Shown one piece after another: positions 1 through 7,897 of a stretch of DNA of 34,355 nt. How positions within the stretch are numbered: the stretch's first letter is position 1; every line of letters starts with the position of its first letter. A program made the translations under genes and the position numbers. The DNA is taken from contig PALX01000005.1 in assembly GCA_002710775.1 (NCBI GenBank), positions 43,249 to 77,603 of the forward strand, written 5' to 3'. The notes beneath the pieces were generated by a model, which was not told the origin of the DNA, did not search any database, and saw only the letters and a program-made list of their open reading frames with translations. Source of the stretch: Micavibrio sp. GTDB lineage: Bacteria; Pseudomonadota; Alphaproteobacteria; Micavibrionales; UBA9664.

Positions 1-1
1 T

Positions 2-277
2 TTTTTTGCGCATGAAGTGATGCATAAAGATGGCTCGCTTAAATCCGATGAAGACCTATCCGAGAAAATAGCAACCCGCCGCGGCGAAATGCGTGAGCGC
101 ATTGCCTTTGGTGAAGATTTCCAAAAGCCTGTCGCGGGGATTGGTATCAATGATAATTTTGAGCTCGGTGCTGGCCGCGATTTATTCGTTTTGCTAGCGA
201 TGGAAGGGTGGCGTGAAATCCCTGTTCATATCCGAAAGAAGCAACGTAAAGACCTTCACAAATTCATCATTGAATAA
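2..277 (+). CDS. Unknown protein, C-terminal part only (5' end outside window)
   Basis: The frame is open from the left edge and ends with TAA at 275-277, so only the last ~91 residues are visible. A GTG at 17 could serve as a start, but codons upstream of it stay open (FFAHE), which favours a gene truncated by the window edge. The visible part is hydrophilic and charged, with a GIGINDNFELGAGRDLF stretch and a basic HIRKKQRKD segment near the end. No signal peptide, membrane segment or family motif is recognised. The uvrD gene starts 27 bases downstream on the same strand, so co-transcription is possible. Confidence 0.6.
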   Translation, partial: FFAHEVMHKDGSLKSDEDLSEKIATRRGEMRERIAFGEDFQKPVAGIGINDNFELGAGRDLFVLLAMEGWREIPVHIRKKQRKDLHKFIIE

Positions 278-304
278 GCCTGCTAACGCCTTATAGTTAA
301 GCCT

Positions 305-2566
305 ATGAATCTCACAGATATACATGATGAACCACCGCAAGGCGGGAGTGGCCAAGGTAACGGCAATGGCACGCCTCCTTACATGGAAGGGTTGAATGCG
401 CCGCAACGTGAGGCTGTGGAAGCCACAGAAGGTCCATTGCTTGTATTGGCAGGCGCTGGGACAGGGAAGACGCGCGTATTGACGACGCGGCTAGCACATA
501 TCCTGCACACGCGAAAAGCTTTCCCCGGCCAGATACTGGCTGTGACCTTTACGAATAAAGCAGCGCTTGAGATGAAAGAGCGCGTGTCGGCAAGTCTCGG
601 CGGCGCTCCTGTCGAAGGATGGTGGCTTGGTACGTTCCATAGCCTATGTGCGAAAATGCTTCGCCGTCATGCTGATTTGGTTGGCTTGGAAAGCAACTTC
701 ACGATCATTGATACTGACGATCAAGTGCGCTTGATCAAACAGCTCATGGAGGCTGAGAATATCGATACCAAGAAATGGGCGCCTAAGATGGTGGCGGCGG
801 TGATTGGCGGCTTGAAAGATAAAGGCAAGAAACCGTCGGATGTGGGTATGTCAGATGTTGGTGATCTGGCCGGCGGTAAATTACTCAAAATATACCAGCA
901 ATATCAGGAGCGTTTGCGCATTATTAATGCTTGTGACTTTGGTGACCTGCTCCTACACATGATCACGATTTTTAAAAATCCAGATAATAAGGACATCCTT
1001 GAAAAATATCACCAGCAGTTTCGCTACATCATGGTGGATGAGTATCAAGATACCAATGTGGCGCAATATTTATGGCTTAGATTGTTGGCGCAAGGCTCAA
1101 AGAATATTTGCTGTGTTGGTGATGATGACCAGTCTATCTATGGATGGCGCGGCGCGGAAGTTGGCAATATCTTGCGCTTTGAAAAAGATTTTCCGGGGGC
1201 AAAGATCATCCGCCTTGAGCAAAATTACCGCTCTACGAGTAATATCCTAAATGCTGCCAGTGCTGTGATCGCCAAGAATGAAAACCGTATGGGGAAGACT
1301 CTATGGTCTGAAGCTGATGAGGGTGAGAAGATTGCCGTGCGCGGTTTATGGGATGGACAGGCCGAGGCACGGTTTGTCGCAGAAGAAATTGAACGCTTAC
1401 ATAGTAAAAAAGAATCACTGAATAATATAGCTGTACTTGTCCGCGCTGGATTCCAAACCCGTGCTTTTGAAGATCGCTTCAACACATTGGCGATACCGCA
1501 CCGCGTGATTGGCGGCGCGCGATTTTATGAGCGGATGGAAATTCGTGATGCGCTGGCCTATTTCCGTGTCGTGATGCAACCAAATGATGATTTAGCACTG
1601 GAGCGTATCATCAATACGCCGAAGCGCGGTTTGGGCGCGGCAACGATTCAGACATTACAAACACATGCGCGGGCGGCAAATACGCATTTATCAGAAGCGA
1701 TAGATATGCTCGTTGATACGGATGAGTTGTCACCAAAAGCAAAGAATACTTTAAGTTTGCTGACGGCGGATTTTGTGCGCTGGCGCGAGAATATAGACAC
1801 GATGCACCATTGCGATCTGGCGAAAATGATCTTGGATGAGAGCGGCTATACCGAGATGTGGAAGAACGATAAATCACCGGAAGCGCCAGGCCGCCTTGAG
1901 AACTTAAAAGAACTCGTCTCGGCGATGGAAGAATATGAGAGTTTCGCTGAATTCATGGAATATGTATCACTGGTGATGGAAAACCAAGAAAACCAGCATA
2001 CGGAAATGGTTACGATCATGACGCTTCACGGGGCAAAGGGCCTAGAGTTTGATTACGTATTTCTTGCAGGCTGGGAAGAAGGTTTGTTCCCCTCACAGCG
2101 CTCTATGGATGAGCAAGGGGCGAAAGGTCTCGAGGAAGAACGACGCCTTGCTTATGTTGGGATCACCCGTGCAAAGAAAAAAGCCTATATCACCCATGCG
2201 GCAAATCGTATGACCTATGGGAAGTGGATGAATTGTCTGCCGTCTCGCTTTGTGGATGAATTACCCGCTGACGCGATTGAGGTCGCGGCGGAAAGCGGTA
2301 TTTATGGATCGGGTGCTGGCCGTTCTCAGCACTGGGATAGTTCCGGCAGACGTGAACAGCAATTCAACCGTGATGACATTCCTAATTTTTCAAAAAACAG
2401 AGTGACTCAAACCGAAGATGGTGAAGAGTTAAAATCAGGCACGCGTATTTTTCACGACAAATTTGGCTATGGCAAAATCATTCATATTGATGGGAACAAG
2501 CTGGATATTGCTTTTGAAAAAGCGGGACGTAAGCGCGTTTTGAAGAATTTCATCAAAAAAGCGTAG
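305..2566 (+). CDS. uvrD: ATP-dependent 3'-5' DNA helicase UvrD/PcrA (SF1A)
   Basis: Superfamily 1A helicase that unwinds DNA in nucleotide-excision and mismatch repair. At 753 residues it has the usual size. All helicase motifs are visible in order: Walker A AGAGTGKT (~49-56), GTFHSLC (Ia), VDEYQDTN (Walker B, ~243), GDDDQSIYGWRGA (III), LEQNYRS (IV), MTLHGAKGLEFD (V) and EEERRLAYVGITRAKK (VI). The last ~40 residues (GTRIFHDKFGYGK...) match the C-terminal Tudor-like domain of PcrA/UvrD that contacts RNA polymerase. The ATG at 305 has no clear Shine-Dalgarno; a second in-frame ATG about 27 codons on (MEGLNAPQ) is an alternative start, because related proteins begin close to the LNxxQ motif. 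The family call is secure; UvrD versus PcrA is a naming matter. Confidence 0.96.
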   Translation: MNLTDIHDEPPQGGSGQGNGNGTPPYMEGLNAPQREAVEATEGPLLVLAGAGTGKTRVLTTRLAHILHTRKAFPGQILAVTFTNKAALEMKERVSASLGGAPVEGWWLGTFHSLCAKMLRRHADLVGLESNFTIIDTDDQVRLIKQLMEAENIDTKKWAPKMVAAVIGGLKDKGKKPSDVGMSDVGDLAGGKLLKIYQQYQERLRIINACDFGDLLLHMITIFKNPDNKDILEKYHQQFRYIMVDEYQDTNVAQYLWLRLLAQGSKNICCVGDDDQSIYGWRGAEVGNILRFEKDFPGAKIIRLEQNYRSTSNILNAASAVIAKNENRMGKTLWSEADEGEKIAVRGLWDGQAEARFVAEEIERLHSKKESLNNIAVLVRAGFQTRAFEDRFNTLAIPHRVIGGARFYERMEIRDALAYFRVVMQPNDDLALERIINTPKRGLGAATIQTLQTHARAANTHLSEAIDMLVDTDELSPKAKNTLSLLTADFVRWRENIDTMHHCDLAKMILDESGYTEMWKNDKSPEAPGRLENLKELVSAMEEYESFAEFMEYVSLVMENQENQHTEMVTIMTLHGAKGLEFDYVFLAGWEEGLFPSQRSMDEQGAKGLEEERRLAYVGITRAKKKAYITHAANRMTYGKWMNCLPSRFVDELPADAIEVAAESGIYGSGAGRSQHWDSSGRREQQFNRDDIPNFSKNRVTQTEDGEELKSGTRIFHDKFGYGKIIHIDGNKLDIAFEKAGRKRVLKNFIKKA

Positions 2567-2583
2567 TGCTGACTTTTTATTTC

Positions 2584-2612
2584 TTGACATAAACATCGTT
2601 GCTTATTAATAG
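2584..2612 (+). promoter_or_regulatory. Possible sigma-70 promoter for the gene at 2646
   Basis: A perfect TTGACA at 2584-2589 is followed after 17 bases by TAATAG, a weak -10. The -10 overlaps a small inverted repeat, TTGCT-N7-AGCAA. It sits between the uvrD stop and the next start, so the small membrane protein is probably transcribed on its own. Confidence 0.35.
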
Positions 2613-2645
2613 CAATAAGGTAGTTAAGAATTATATGGAGAAAAA

Positions 2646-3065
2646 ATGCCAAACTCAGACCTAATCGAAGATGTTGTTGTTACAGATGGTGATAGAGAAA
2701 AACCAGAACAAAAAAAGATATCAGCGTGGCATAAACTGTCTGACTCGATTCAGGGTACATTCTTCGGCGCGGCAACGGGTGCAGGTTTTGGATTAGCTTT
2801 TGGTATGCAAAAACTTCTTGAAGAGTTTGATTTTACATGGAATGAAATTCACTTCGATACATTGGCGCAGGTGACGGGCGCAATCATTGGTTTGGCGGCG
2901 ACATTAAAGCTTCGTGAAAAATACTTTGATCCAGAAGACAGTGATACAGCAACGCTTCTTCCTGCGGGTATTGCTGCGGGTATTGCTATTGTTTTGATAC
3001 GCAACCCTGACCTTATTGTTAAAGCGGCCAATACAGCAACAAATATTGCTCTAAATATAGCCTAA
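2646..3065 (+). CDS. Small glycine/alanine-rich membrane protein of unknown function
   Basis: 139 residues; not a family I recognise. The first ~30 residues are acidic and polar. Three small-residue hydrophobic segments follow: ~39-55 (FFGAATGAGFGLAFGMQ), ~72-88 and ~104-118 (LLPAGIAAGIAIVLI), which suggests a small inner-membrane protein with glycine-zipper helices. The start is well supported: GGAG at 2637-2640 lies at a good distance from the ATG. The last 15 bases overlap the end of the convergent LysE-type gene. No partner or role can be deduced from the neighbours. Confidence 0.7.
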   Translation: MPNSDLIEDVVVTDGDREKPEQKKISAWHKLSDSIQGTFFGAATGAGFGLAFGMQKLLEEFDFTWNEIHFDTLAQVTGAIIGLAATLKLREKYFDPEDSDTATLLPAGIAAGIAIVLIRNPDLIVKAANTATNIALNIA

Positions 3066-3752
3066 ATTCTGCTCAATCAATCCAAGTAGTCCAGCATCAT
3101 AAAGCTCACCTTTAGCGGTGACGTGATAAATCATATTGGCGAATAAGAACAAGCCGATGCCAATCATGATGGTAGAGGCAAAGATGTTAATTTTTTTGAG
3201 CATGCCATCACTAAAATAGCGGCGTAAGAATAAAAGCGGTACGCACAAACCGACCCACACCAAAACATCGGCGCTCATGACTGCGACTCGGATAACAAGA
3301 ATATCAATCAGCGTAAAAGATGTTTGCCCTGTAATCGCCGGTATCCCTGCAAATATGAAACCGATCACATAAGGGTTGCTACATGTCAGGATAAAGCTAG
3401 AGCTCATTGTCTGAAAAAAATGAGCCTTTGTGATGCGCTGCTGTGTCCTCAGCGATGCTTTTTGTGTCTCGCTCAACGATCTATTCAGACTACTTAGGCC
3501 CATAGAGACGAACATCACAGCGGCGATGGCTTTAAGGAATAAAAAGACAAAACCAAAATTCTCAGGGATCAAATTAAAGCTCGTCAGGACAATGACGTAA
3601 ATTACTGTGCCTGCTGTGGCCGCCCCCAGCCAAAAAATAATCAGCGACTTCCATTGTCCGTCCAAAGCCAGAGATGTCATCGCAATAAGATACGGTCCGG
3701 GCTGGAGACAGATAACAACAAAAGCAAGAAAGACTGGGAGAAAGAGTTCCAT
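3051..3752 (-). CDS. LysE/RhtB-family amino-acid exporter (third of a tandem trio)
   Basis: 233 residues, mostly hydrophobic with about six membrane segments. It carries the family's early PGP motif (QPGPYLIAMTSLALDGQWKS, from residue 17) and the mid-protein SNPY motif (CSNPYVIGFIFAGIPAITGQ). LysE-family proteins export amino acids or related small molecules; the substrate cannot be read from sequence. It is the last gene of three on the minus strand, only 4 bases after the preceding paralogue, so almost certainly translated from the same mRNA. It differs most from the other two in its C-terminal tail, which lacks the TQWDLK motif they share. Its 3' end overlaps the convergent gene by 15 bases. 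Confidence 0.88.
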   Translation of the reverse strand: MELFLPVFLAFVVICLQPGPYLIAMTSLALDGQWKSLIIFWLGAATAGTVIYVIVLTSFNLIPENFGFVFLFLKAIAAVMFVSMGLSSLNRSLSETQKASLRTQQRITKAHFFQTMSSSFILTCSNPYVIGFIFAGIPAITGQTSFTLIDILVIRVAVMSADVLVWVGLCVPLLFLRRYFSDGMLKKINIFASTIMIGIGLFLFANMIYHVTAKGELYDAGLLGLIEQNLGYI

Positions 3753-3756
3753 GATG

Positions 3757-4464
3757 TTAACTCGGTATAGATTGAGCGAGCTGGGTGCTCATCGTGCTTA
3801 AAAGTCCCGCGCTTTTAAGGTCCCATTGTGTAACCATTGAGATAAAGAAATAGACCCCAATACCGAGCATGAGAAAAGCTGTACCGTAGCGTAATTTTAC
3901 AAGAACCTCGTGTTTCAACAGAGTTTTGAACAGTAAAACAGGAATAAAATAGGCAATAAGGACCACAATATCGGCGGCCATCACCGCGGCTAGGATGACA
4001 ATAATTTCATCGCCAGAGAAGACGGTTTGTTCGACGAGAGCGGGAATACCAGCAAGAACGAAAAGAATATCATAAGGGTTGCTTAAGGAAACAACAAAGC
4101 CAGCCATAAGCGCTGCAAAGAAAGTTTGTGTAGTAATCGTTTCTTTCATCTCTTTCACCGCTTCTTTGGGTTCAGCATTGGCGGCATCGGCAAGGCCTTT
4201 TAAACCCATCGTGACGAAGAGAACGGCGGCTATCGATTTAAAGAAAATGAAGATCATTCCAAAACCCTCAGGCAGGAATGAGATGCCTTTGAGCATCAGG
4301 GCATAAAAGGGAAGCCATGAAATATTACTGCCCATCCAGAAAATGAAAATGGACTTCCAACGACCTTCTGCAGCCAATGATAAGAAGGCGAGTAAATATG
4401 GCCCGGGCTTAATACACAAAATAAGCGAGGCAATAAAAACAGGTAAAAATAATTCAAGGTTCAT
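3757..4464 (-). CDS. LysE/RhtB-family amino-acid exporter (second of a tandem trio)
   Basis: 235 residues, polytopic. It contains KPGPYLLAFLSLAAEGRWKS near the N-terminus and LSNPYDILFVLAGIPAL in the middle, matching the family pattern and its neighbours. The C-terminal segment MVTQWDLKSAGLL is nearly shared with the first member of the trio, which points to recent duplication of these two. Start: ATG at 4464, giving MNLELFLPVF; the first member starts the same way (MDLFIPMF). A hydrophilic loop rich in Glu and Lys (EPKEAVKEMKETITTQ) separates the two halves, as in all three copies. Substrate unknown. Confidence 0.88.
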   Translation of the reverse strand: MNLELFLPVFIASLILCIKPGPYLLAFLSLAAEGRWKSIFIFWMGSNISWLPFYALMLKGISFLPEGFGMIFIFFKSIAAVLFVTMGLKGLADAANAEPKEAVKEMKETITTQTFFAALMAGFVVSLSNPYDILFVLAGIPALVEQTVFSGDEIIVILAAVMAADIVVLIAYFIPVLLFKTLLKHEVLVKLRYGTAFLMLGIGVYFFISMVTQWDLKSAGLLSTMSTQLAQSIPS

Positions 4465-4496
4465 GGTGTACGCATAGCTCCTGTGTCATTCGTTTC

Positions 4497-5162
4497 TTAG
4501 CTGTTTAGTAATCCGCTGAGTTTTAAATCCCATTGTGTGATCATCGATACAAAAAGGTAAAGCCCTATCATGATCATTAGGAAAGCAGATACATATTTAA
4601 GTTTAATAACAAAATCATCTTTAAGTTTGGCGTGCAAGACTAATAAAGGCAAGCATAAGGCCAGCATAATAACAACATCAGAGGCAATGATTGCACCGCG
4701 AACGATGATAATTTCAAGCAATGTGAAGTGCGTTTGGCCTGTGATGGCAGGAATGGCGGTCAGGATAAAAAGAAGAGCATAGGGATTGCTGAACGCTGTG
4801 CTGATAGCGGTAAAGAAGGTGTTGAAGAAGCTGGACTTCGTGATTGTCTCTTTGCGCTCTTTAATCGCTTTTTTGTCGATTTGCGATGCTTTGTATAATT
4901 CTGAAAAACCAATGCTGACAAAAAATATAGCACCCGCAGATTTGATAAAGATATACAGCATGCCAAAGCCGTCGGGTAACATCGATAATCCGGTGAGCAG
5001 TACAAGATAATTGACTGAGCTGGCGGTAACGGCTGTCACCCAAAAAATAAGCATAGACTTCCAGCGGCCATCCATGGCGAGTGATAAATTGGCCATAAGG
5101 TGTGGCCCAGGTTTTAAGGCCAACGCCAGCCCAGCAATAAACATCGGGATGAATAGATCCAT
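4497..5162 (-). CDS. LysE/RhtB-family amino-acid exporter (first of a tandem trio)
   Basis: 221 residues, about six membrane segments. KPGPHLMANLSLAMDGRWKS and FSNPYALLFILTAIPAITGQ mark the family. It lies 41 bases downstream of hslU on the same strand, so read-through from the hslVU promoter is possible. I see no clear terminator in that gap. It is followed after 32 bases by the second copy. Together the three genes form a tandem amplification of one exporter type. Confidence 0.88.
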   Translation of the reverse strand: MDLFIPMFIAGLALALKPGPHLMANLSLAMDGRWKSMLIFWVTAVTASSVNYLVLLTGLSMLPDGFGMLYIFIKSAGAIFFVSIGFSELYKASQIDKKAIKERKETITKSSFFNTFFTAISTAFSNPYALLFILTAIPAITGQTHFTLLEIIIVRGAIIASDVVIMLALCLPLLVLHAKLKDDFVIKLKYVSAFLMIMIGLYLFVSMITQWDLKLSGLLNS

Positions 5163-5203
5163 CCGCTTAGCCTACTGATTCAAGGGCTCTTAAGCCAGTG
5201 CTT

Positions 5204-6568
5204 TTAAAGGATAAATTTGCTTAAATCTGTATCCTGAGATAGATCTTTCAAGGTTTTGAGAACCATATCAGCATTGACCTTAACTGTTTTGCCTTTATGG
5301 TCGGCGGCGTTAAAGCTGATATCCTCAAGCAAGAATTCGAGTACGGTATGCAGGCGGCGCGCGCCGATATTTTCAACCGTACGGTTTACTTCTGTTGAGA
5401 TGCGTGCAATTTCTGAGATCGCGCCATCATCAAATTCGAGTGTTACATTTTCTGTGGCCAGCAAGGCTTTGTATTGTTTAATAAGGCTCGCCTCAGGTTC
5501 CGTCAGGATACGCTTGAAGTCTTCTTCTGTAAGTGCGCGAAGCTCGACACGGATCGGCAAGCGACCTTGAAGTTCGGCGAGCATGTCTGATGGTTTTGAA
5601 TAGTGGAAGGCACCAGAGGCAACGAATAAAATATAATCCGTTTTTATCGGGCCGTATTTGGTCGAAACTGTTGTGCCTTCGATAAGAGGGAGAAGGTCGC
5701 GCTGGACACCTTCACGTGAGACATCGCCGCGTCCTGAATCTTGACGCGCTGTGATTTTGTCAATTTCATCAATAAAGACAATACCGTTTTGCTGGACATT
5801 ATCCATCGCTTCTTGGATGACTTTATCCTCGTCCAAAAGCTTGTCTGATTCTTCGGTGATCAGGATGTCATAGCTTTGTTCGACAGTGACTTTTTTCTTC
5901 TTTGTTTTTTGGCCCAAAGCCTTGCCAAACATATCGCCGATGGAAATCATCGACATAGACGCGCCCGGCATACCAGGGATGTCAAAATTTGGCATGCCTG
6001 TGTTCGTATCGGCAACTTCAATTTCGATTTCACGGTCATTAAGCTCGCCTGCGCGGAGTTTCTTGCGGAAAGATTCGCGCGTTGTATCTGTCGCTGTTGC
6101 CCCAACAAGAGCATCTAGAACACGTTCTTCCGCATCTGCCTTGGCTTGAGTTTCCACCTCTTTACGCATTTCATCGCGGGTCATGTGAATGGAAATTTCA
6201 ACAAGATCGCGGATGATAGATTCAACATCACGGCCAACATAGCCAACCTCAGTAAATTTCGTTGCCTCAACCTTGATAAAAGGTGCTTGGGCAAGCTTGG
6301 CCAGACGGCGAGAAATTTCTGTTTTACCAACCCCTGTCGGACCGATCATTAGAATATTCTTCGGCAAGACTTCATCGCGCAAAGGCTGTTCAATTTGCAT
6401 GCGGCGCCAGCGGTTACGCAAGGCAAGAGAAATAGCACGCTTGGCATCTTTTTGACCGATAATATAGCGGTCTAGCTCAGCGACGATTTCTTTCGGGCTG
6501 TAGGCAGATATATCTGGTGATGCGGCCATTTTTGGTGCTTTTGCTGTATCTTTATCGGTAGTACTCAT
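5204..6568 (-). CDS. hslU: HslU (ClpY), AAA+ unfoldase of the HslUV protease
   Basis: Hexameric unfoldase that feeds substrates to HslV. Visible features: N-terminal [16 protein letters not shown], Walker A GPTGVGKT (76-83), the pore loop GYVGRD (109-114) that grips substrate, an intermediate domain at ~130-260, Walker B IVFIDEID (263-270), and the C-terminal tail ending DLSKFIL, which docks into HslV (E. coli ends similarly). The length, 454 residues, is normal. The I-domain contains a [11 protein letters not shown] stretch and a lysine run KTKKKK. It follows hslV with a 26-base gap, the standard order. Confidence 0.97.
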   Translation of the reverse strand: MSTTDKDTAKAPKMAASPDISAYSPKEIVAELDRYIIGQKDAKRAISLALRNRWRRMQIEQPLRDEVLPKNILMIGPTGVGKTEISRRLAKLAQAPFIKVEATKFTEVGYVGRDVESIIRDLVEISIHMTRDEMRKEVETQAKADAEERVLDALVGATATDTTRESFRKKLRAGELNDREIEIEVADTNTGMPNFDIPGMPGASMSMISIGDMFGKALGQKTKKKKVTVEQSYDILITEESDKLLDEDKVIQEAMDNVQQNGIVFIDEIDKITARQDSGRGDVSREGVQRDLLPLIEGTTVSTKYGPIKTDYILFVASGAFHYSKPSDMLAELQGRLPIRVELRALTEEDFKRILTEPEASLIKQYKALLATENVTLEFDDGAISEIARISTEVNRTVENIGARRLHTVLEFLLEDISFNAADHKGKTVKVNADMVLKTLKDLSQDTDLSKFIL

Positions 6569-6594
6569 ATGTTTATTTCTCTGTGATTATATAA

Positions 6595-7128
6595 TTATTT
6601 GTCGGATTTGAGTGTCTCAATGACGATGTTATCATTCGTGTAAACGCAGATATCGCTGGCGATTTTCATTGATTTCTCGGCAATTTCTTTCGCGCTTAGG
6701 CCCTTTTGGTCAATAAGGGCGCGGGCGGCGGCGAGGGCATAATTTCCCCCCGAACCAATGCCGATAATACCATCTTCTGGTTCAACGACATCGCCTGTAC
6801 CCGACAGAATAAGCGAGACGTCTTTGTCACACACAGCCATCAAGGCCTCTAATTTACGCAAATATTTATCGGTGCGCCAGTCTTTGGCAAGTTCAACACA
6901 AGCACGTGTAAGTTGCCCCGGATGGCTGTCCAGCTTGGCTTCGAGTCTCTCGAACAACGTAAATGCATCCGCTGTAGCACCCGCAAAACCTGCAATAATA
7001 TCTTGATCTTTACCAAGGCGGCGGACTTTCACTGCGTTGCCTTTCATGACCGTCTGGCCTAAGGAGACCTGACCGTCGCCTGCAACGACAAGTTCGCCGT
7101 CTTTTCTTAAAGAGAGTATGGTTGTCAT
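6595..7128 (-). CDS. hslV: HslV (ClpQ), threonine peptidase of the HslUV protease
   Basis: Proteasome-beta-like peptidase forming a dodecamer with HslU in the cytoplasm. The protein starts [20 protein letters not shown]; after removal of Met1, Thr2 is the catalytic nucleophile. The family blocks [34 protein letters not shown] and [16 protein letters not shown] are all present. At 177 residues it is the usual size. It is the first gene of the hslVU-lysE-type run on the minus strand. A candidate heat-shock promoter lies about 95 bases upstream. Confidence 0.97.
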   Translation of the reverse strand: MTTILSLRKDGELVVAGDGQVSLGQTVMKGNAVKVRRLGKDQDIIAGFAGATADAFTLFERLEAKLDSHPGQLTRACVELAKDWRTDKYLRKLEALMAVCDKDVSLILSGTGDVVEPEDGIIGIGSGGNYALAAARALIDQKGLSAKEIAEKSMKIASDICVYTNDNIVIETLKSDK

Positions 7129-7225
7129 GATATGTATCTCGTCTTTTCTGCTAAATTTTTAACACTTTATCTTTGTCAAAAAAGAATATGGAGCGTTGAG
7201 CCATATTCGTCAATATCTGTCCGCA

Positions 7226-7252
7226 TAAATGGTGCATTGCCGCAGTTTAAAG
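7226..7252 (-). promoter_or_regulatory. Candidate heat-shock (sigma-32) promoter for hslVU
   Basis: On the minus strand CTTTAAA (7252-7246) is followed after 11 bases by CACCATTTA (7234-7226). The sigma-32 consensus is CTTGAAA and CCCCATnTA, so the -10 matches well and the -35 has one mismatch. The spacing is at the short end. hslVU is a classical heat-shock operon, which supports the reading, but this rests on eye matching only. Confidence 0.3.
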
Positions 7253-7324
7253 ACTTCTTAGGACTTATTGAAGTATACTATAATGGTACTATCTTCTTAA
7301 TAAGCATAAAAAGCGGGGTAGGAT

Positions 7325-7882
7325 ATGAATGTAAACACAGCGCCAAAAGAAAAAACACCAGACTCCAAAGTGGAACTGGTGACGAAGCTTTCTTCTGTAG
7401 ATATGCATGATTTATGTGATGCGACGACGCTCGCTATCGAGAATGGCGGCGGATTTGGCTGGGTTGACGTGCCGGAACGCGATATCATGCAACGCTTCTG
7501 GGAAGGCGTTATGGCGATGCCTCTGCGCCATCTCTTTGTCGCGCGCCTAGACGGCACAATATGCGGCACAGCGCAACTCGTCATGCATTCGGATAATAAT
7601 GCGGCGCAATCCCACGCCGCGCAGATCATGTCTGTTTTTGTCGCGCCGTGGGCGCGTGGTCACCATCTTGGTAAAAGGCTCTTACACTCAATTGAACACC
7701 ATGCCCGCAAAGAAGGACTAAAAGTCCTGAATCTGGATGTTCGTGCGACACAAAAGGGCGCGATTGGGCTGTTTGAGAATGAAGGATATGTCCGTTATGC
7801 CGAACATCCTTACTATGCCCATATCCATGGTGACCCTGTAAAAGGGTATTTCTATTTCAAGGAAATTGAACCGAAGAAGTAA
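7325..7882 (+). CDS. GNAT-family N-acetyltransferase
   Basis: 185 residues. The central beta-strand segment FVARLDGTICGTAQLV and the acetyl-CoA loop VAPWARGHHLGKRLL (the RxxGxG/A-type motif A) followed by LNLDVRATQKGAIGLFENEGYV are typical of GNAT acetyltransferases. The substrate is unknown. The first ~40 residues are a polar extension. The start ATG is preceded by a G-rich GGGGTAGGA. A TATAAT at 7279-7284 lies 40 bases upstream and could be a -10, though I see no good -35. The gene is divergent from hslV and convergent with dnaX, so it is probably a single-gene unit. Confidence 0.88.
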   Translation: MNVNTAPKEKTPDSKVELVTKLSSVDMHDLCDATTLAIENGGGFGWVDVPERDIMQRFWEGVMAMPLRHLFVARLDGTICGTAQLVMHSDNNAAQSHAAQIMSVFVAPWARGHHLGKRLLHSIEHHARKEGLKVLNLDVRATQKGAIGLFENEGYVRYAEHPYYAHIHGDPVKGYFYFKEIEPKK

Positions 7883-7897
7883 AGTTTATCGCTGCTT

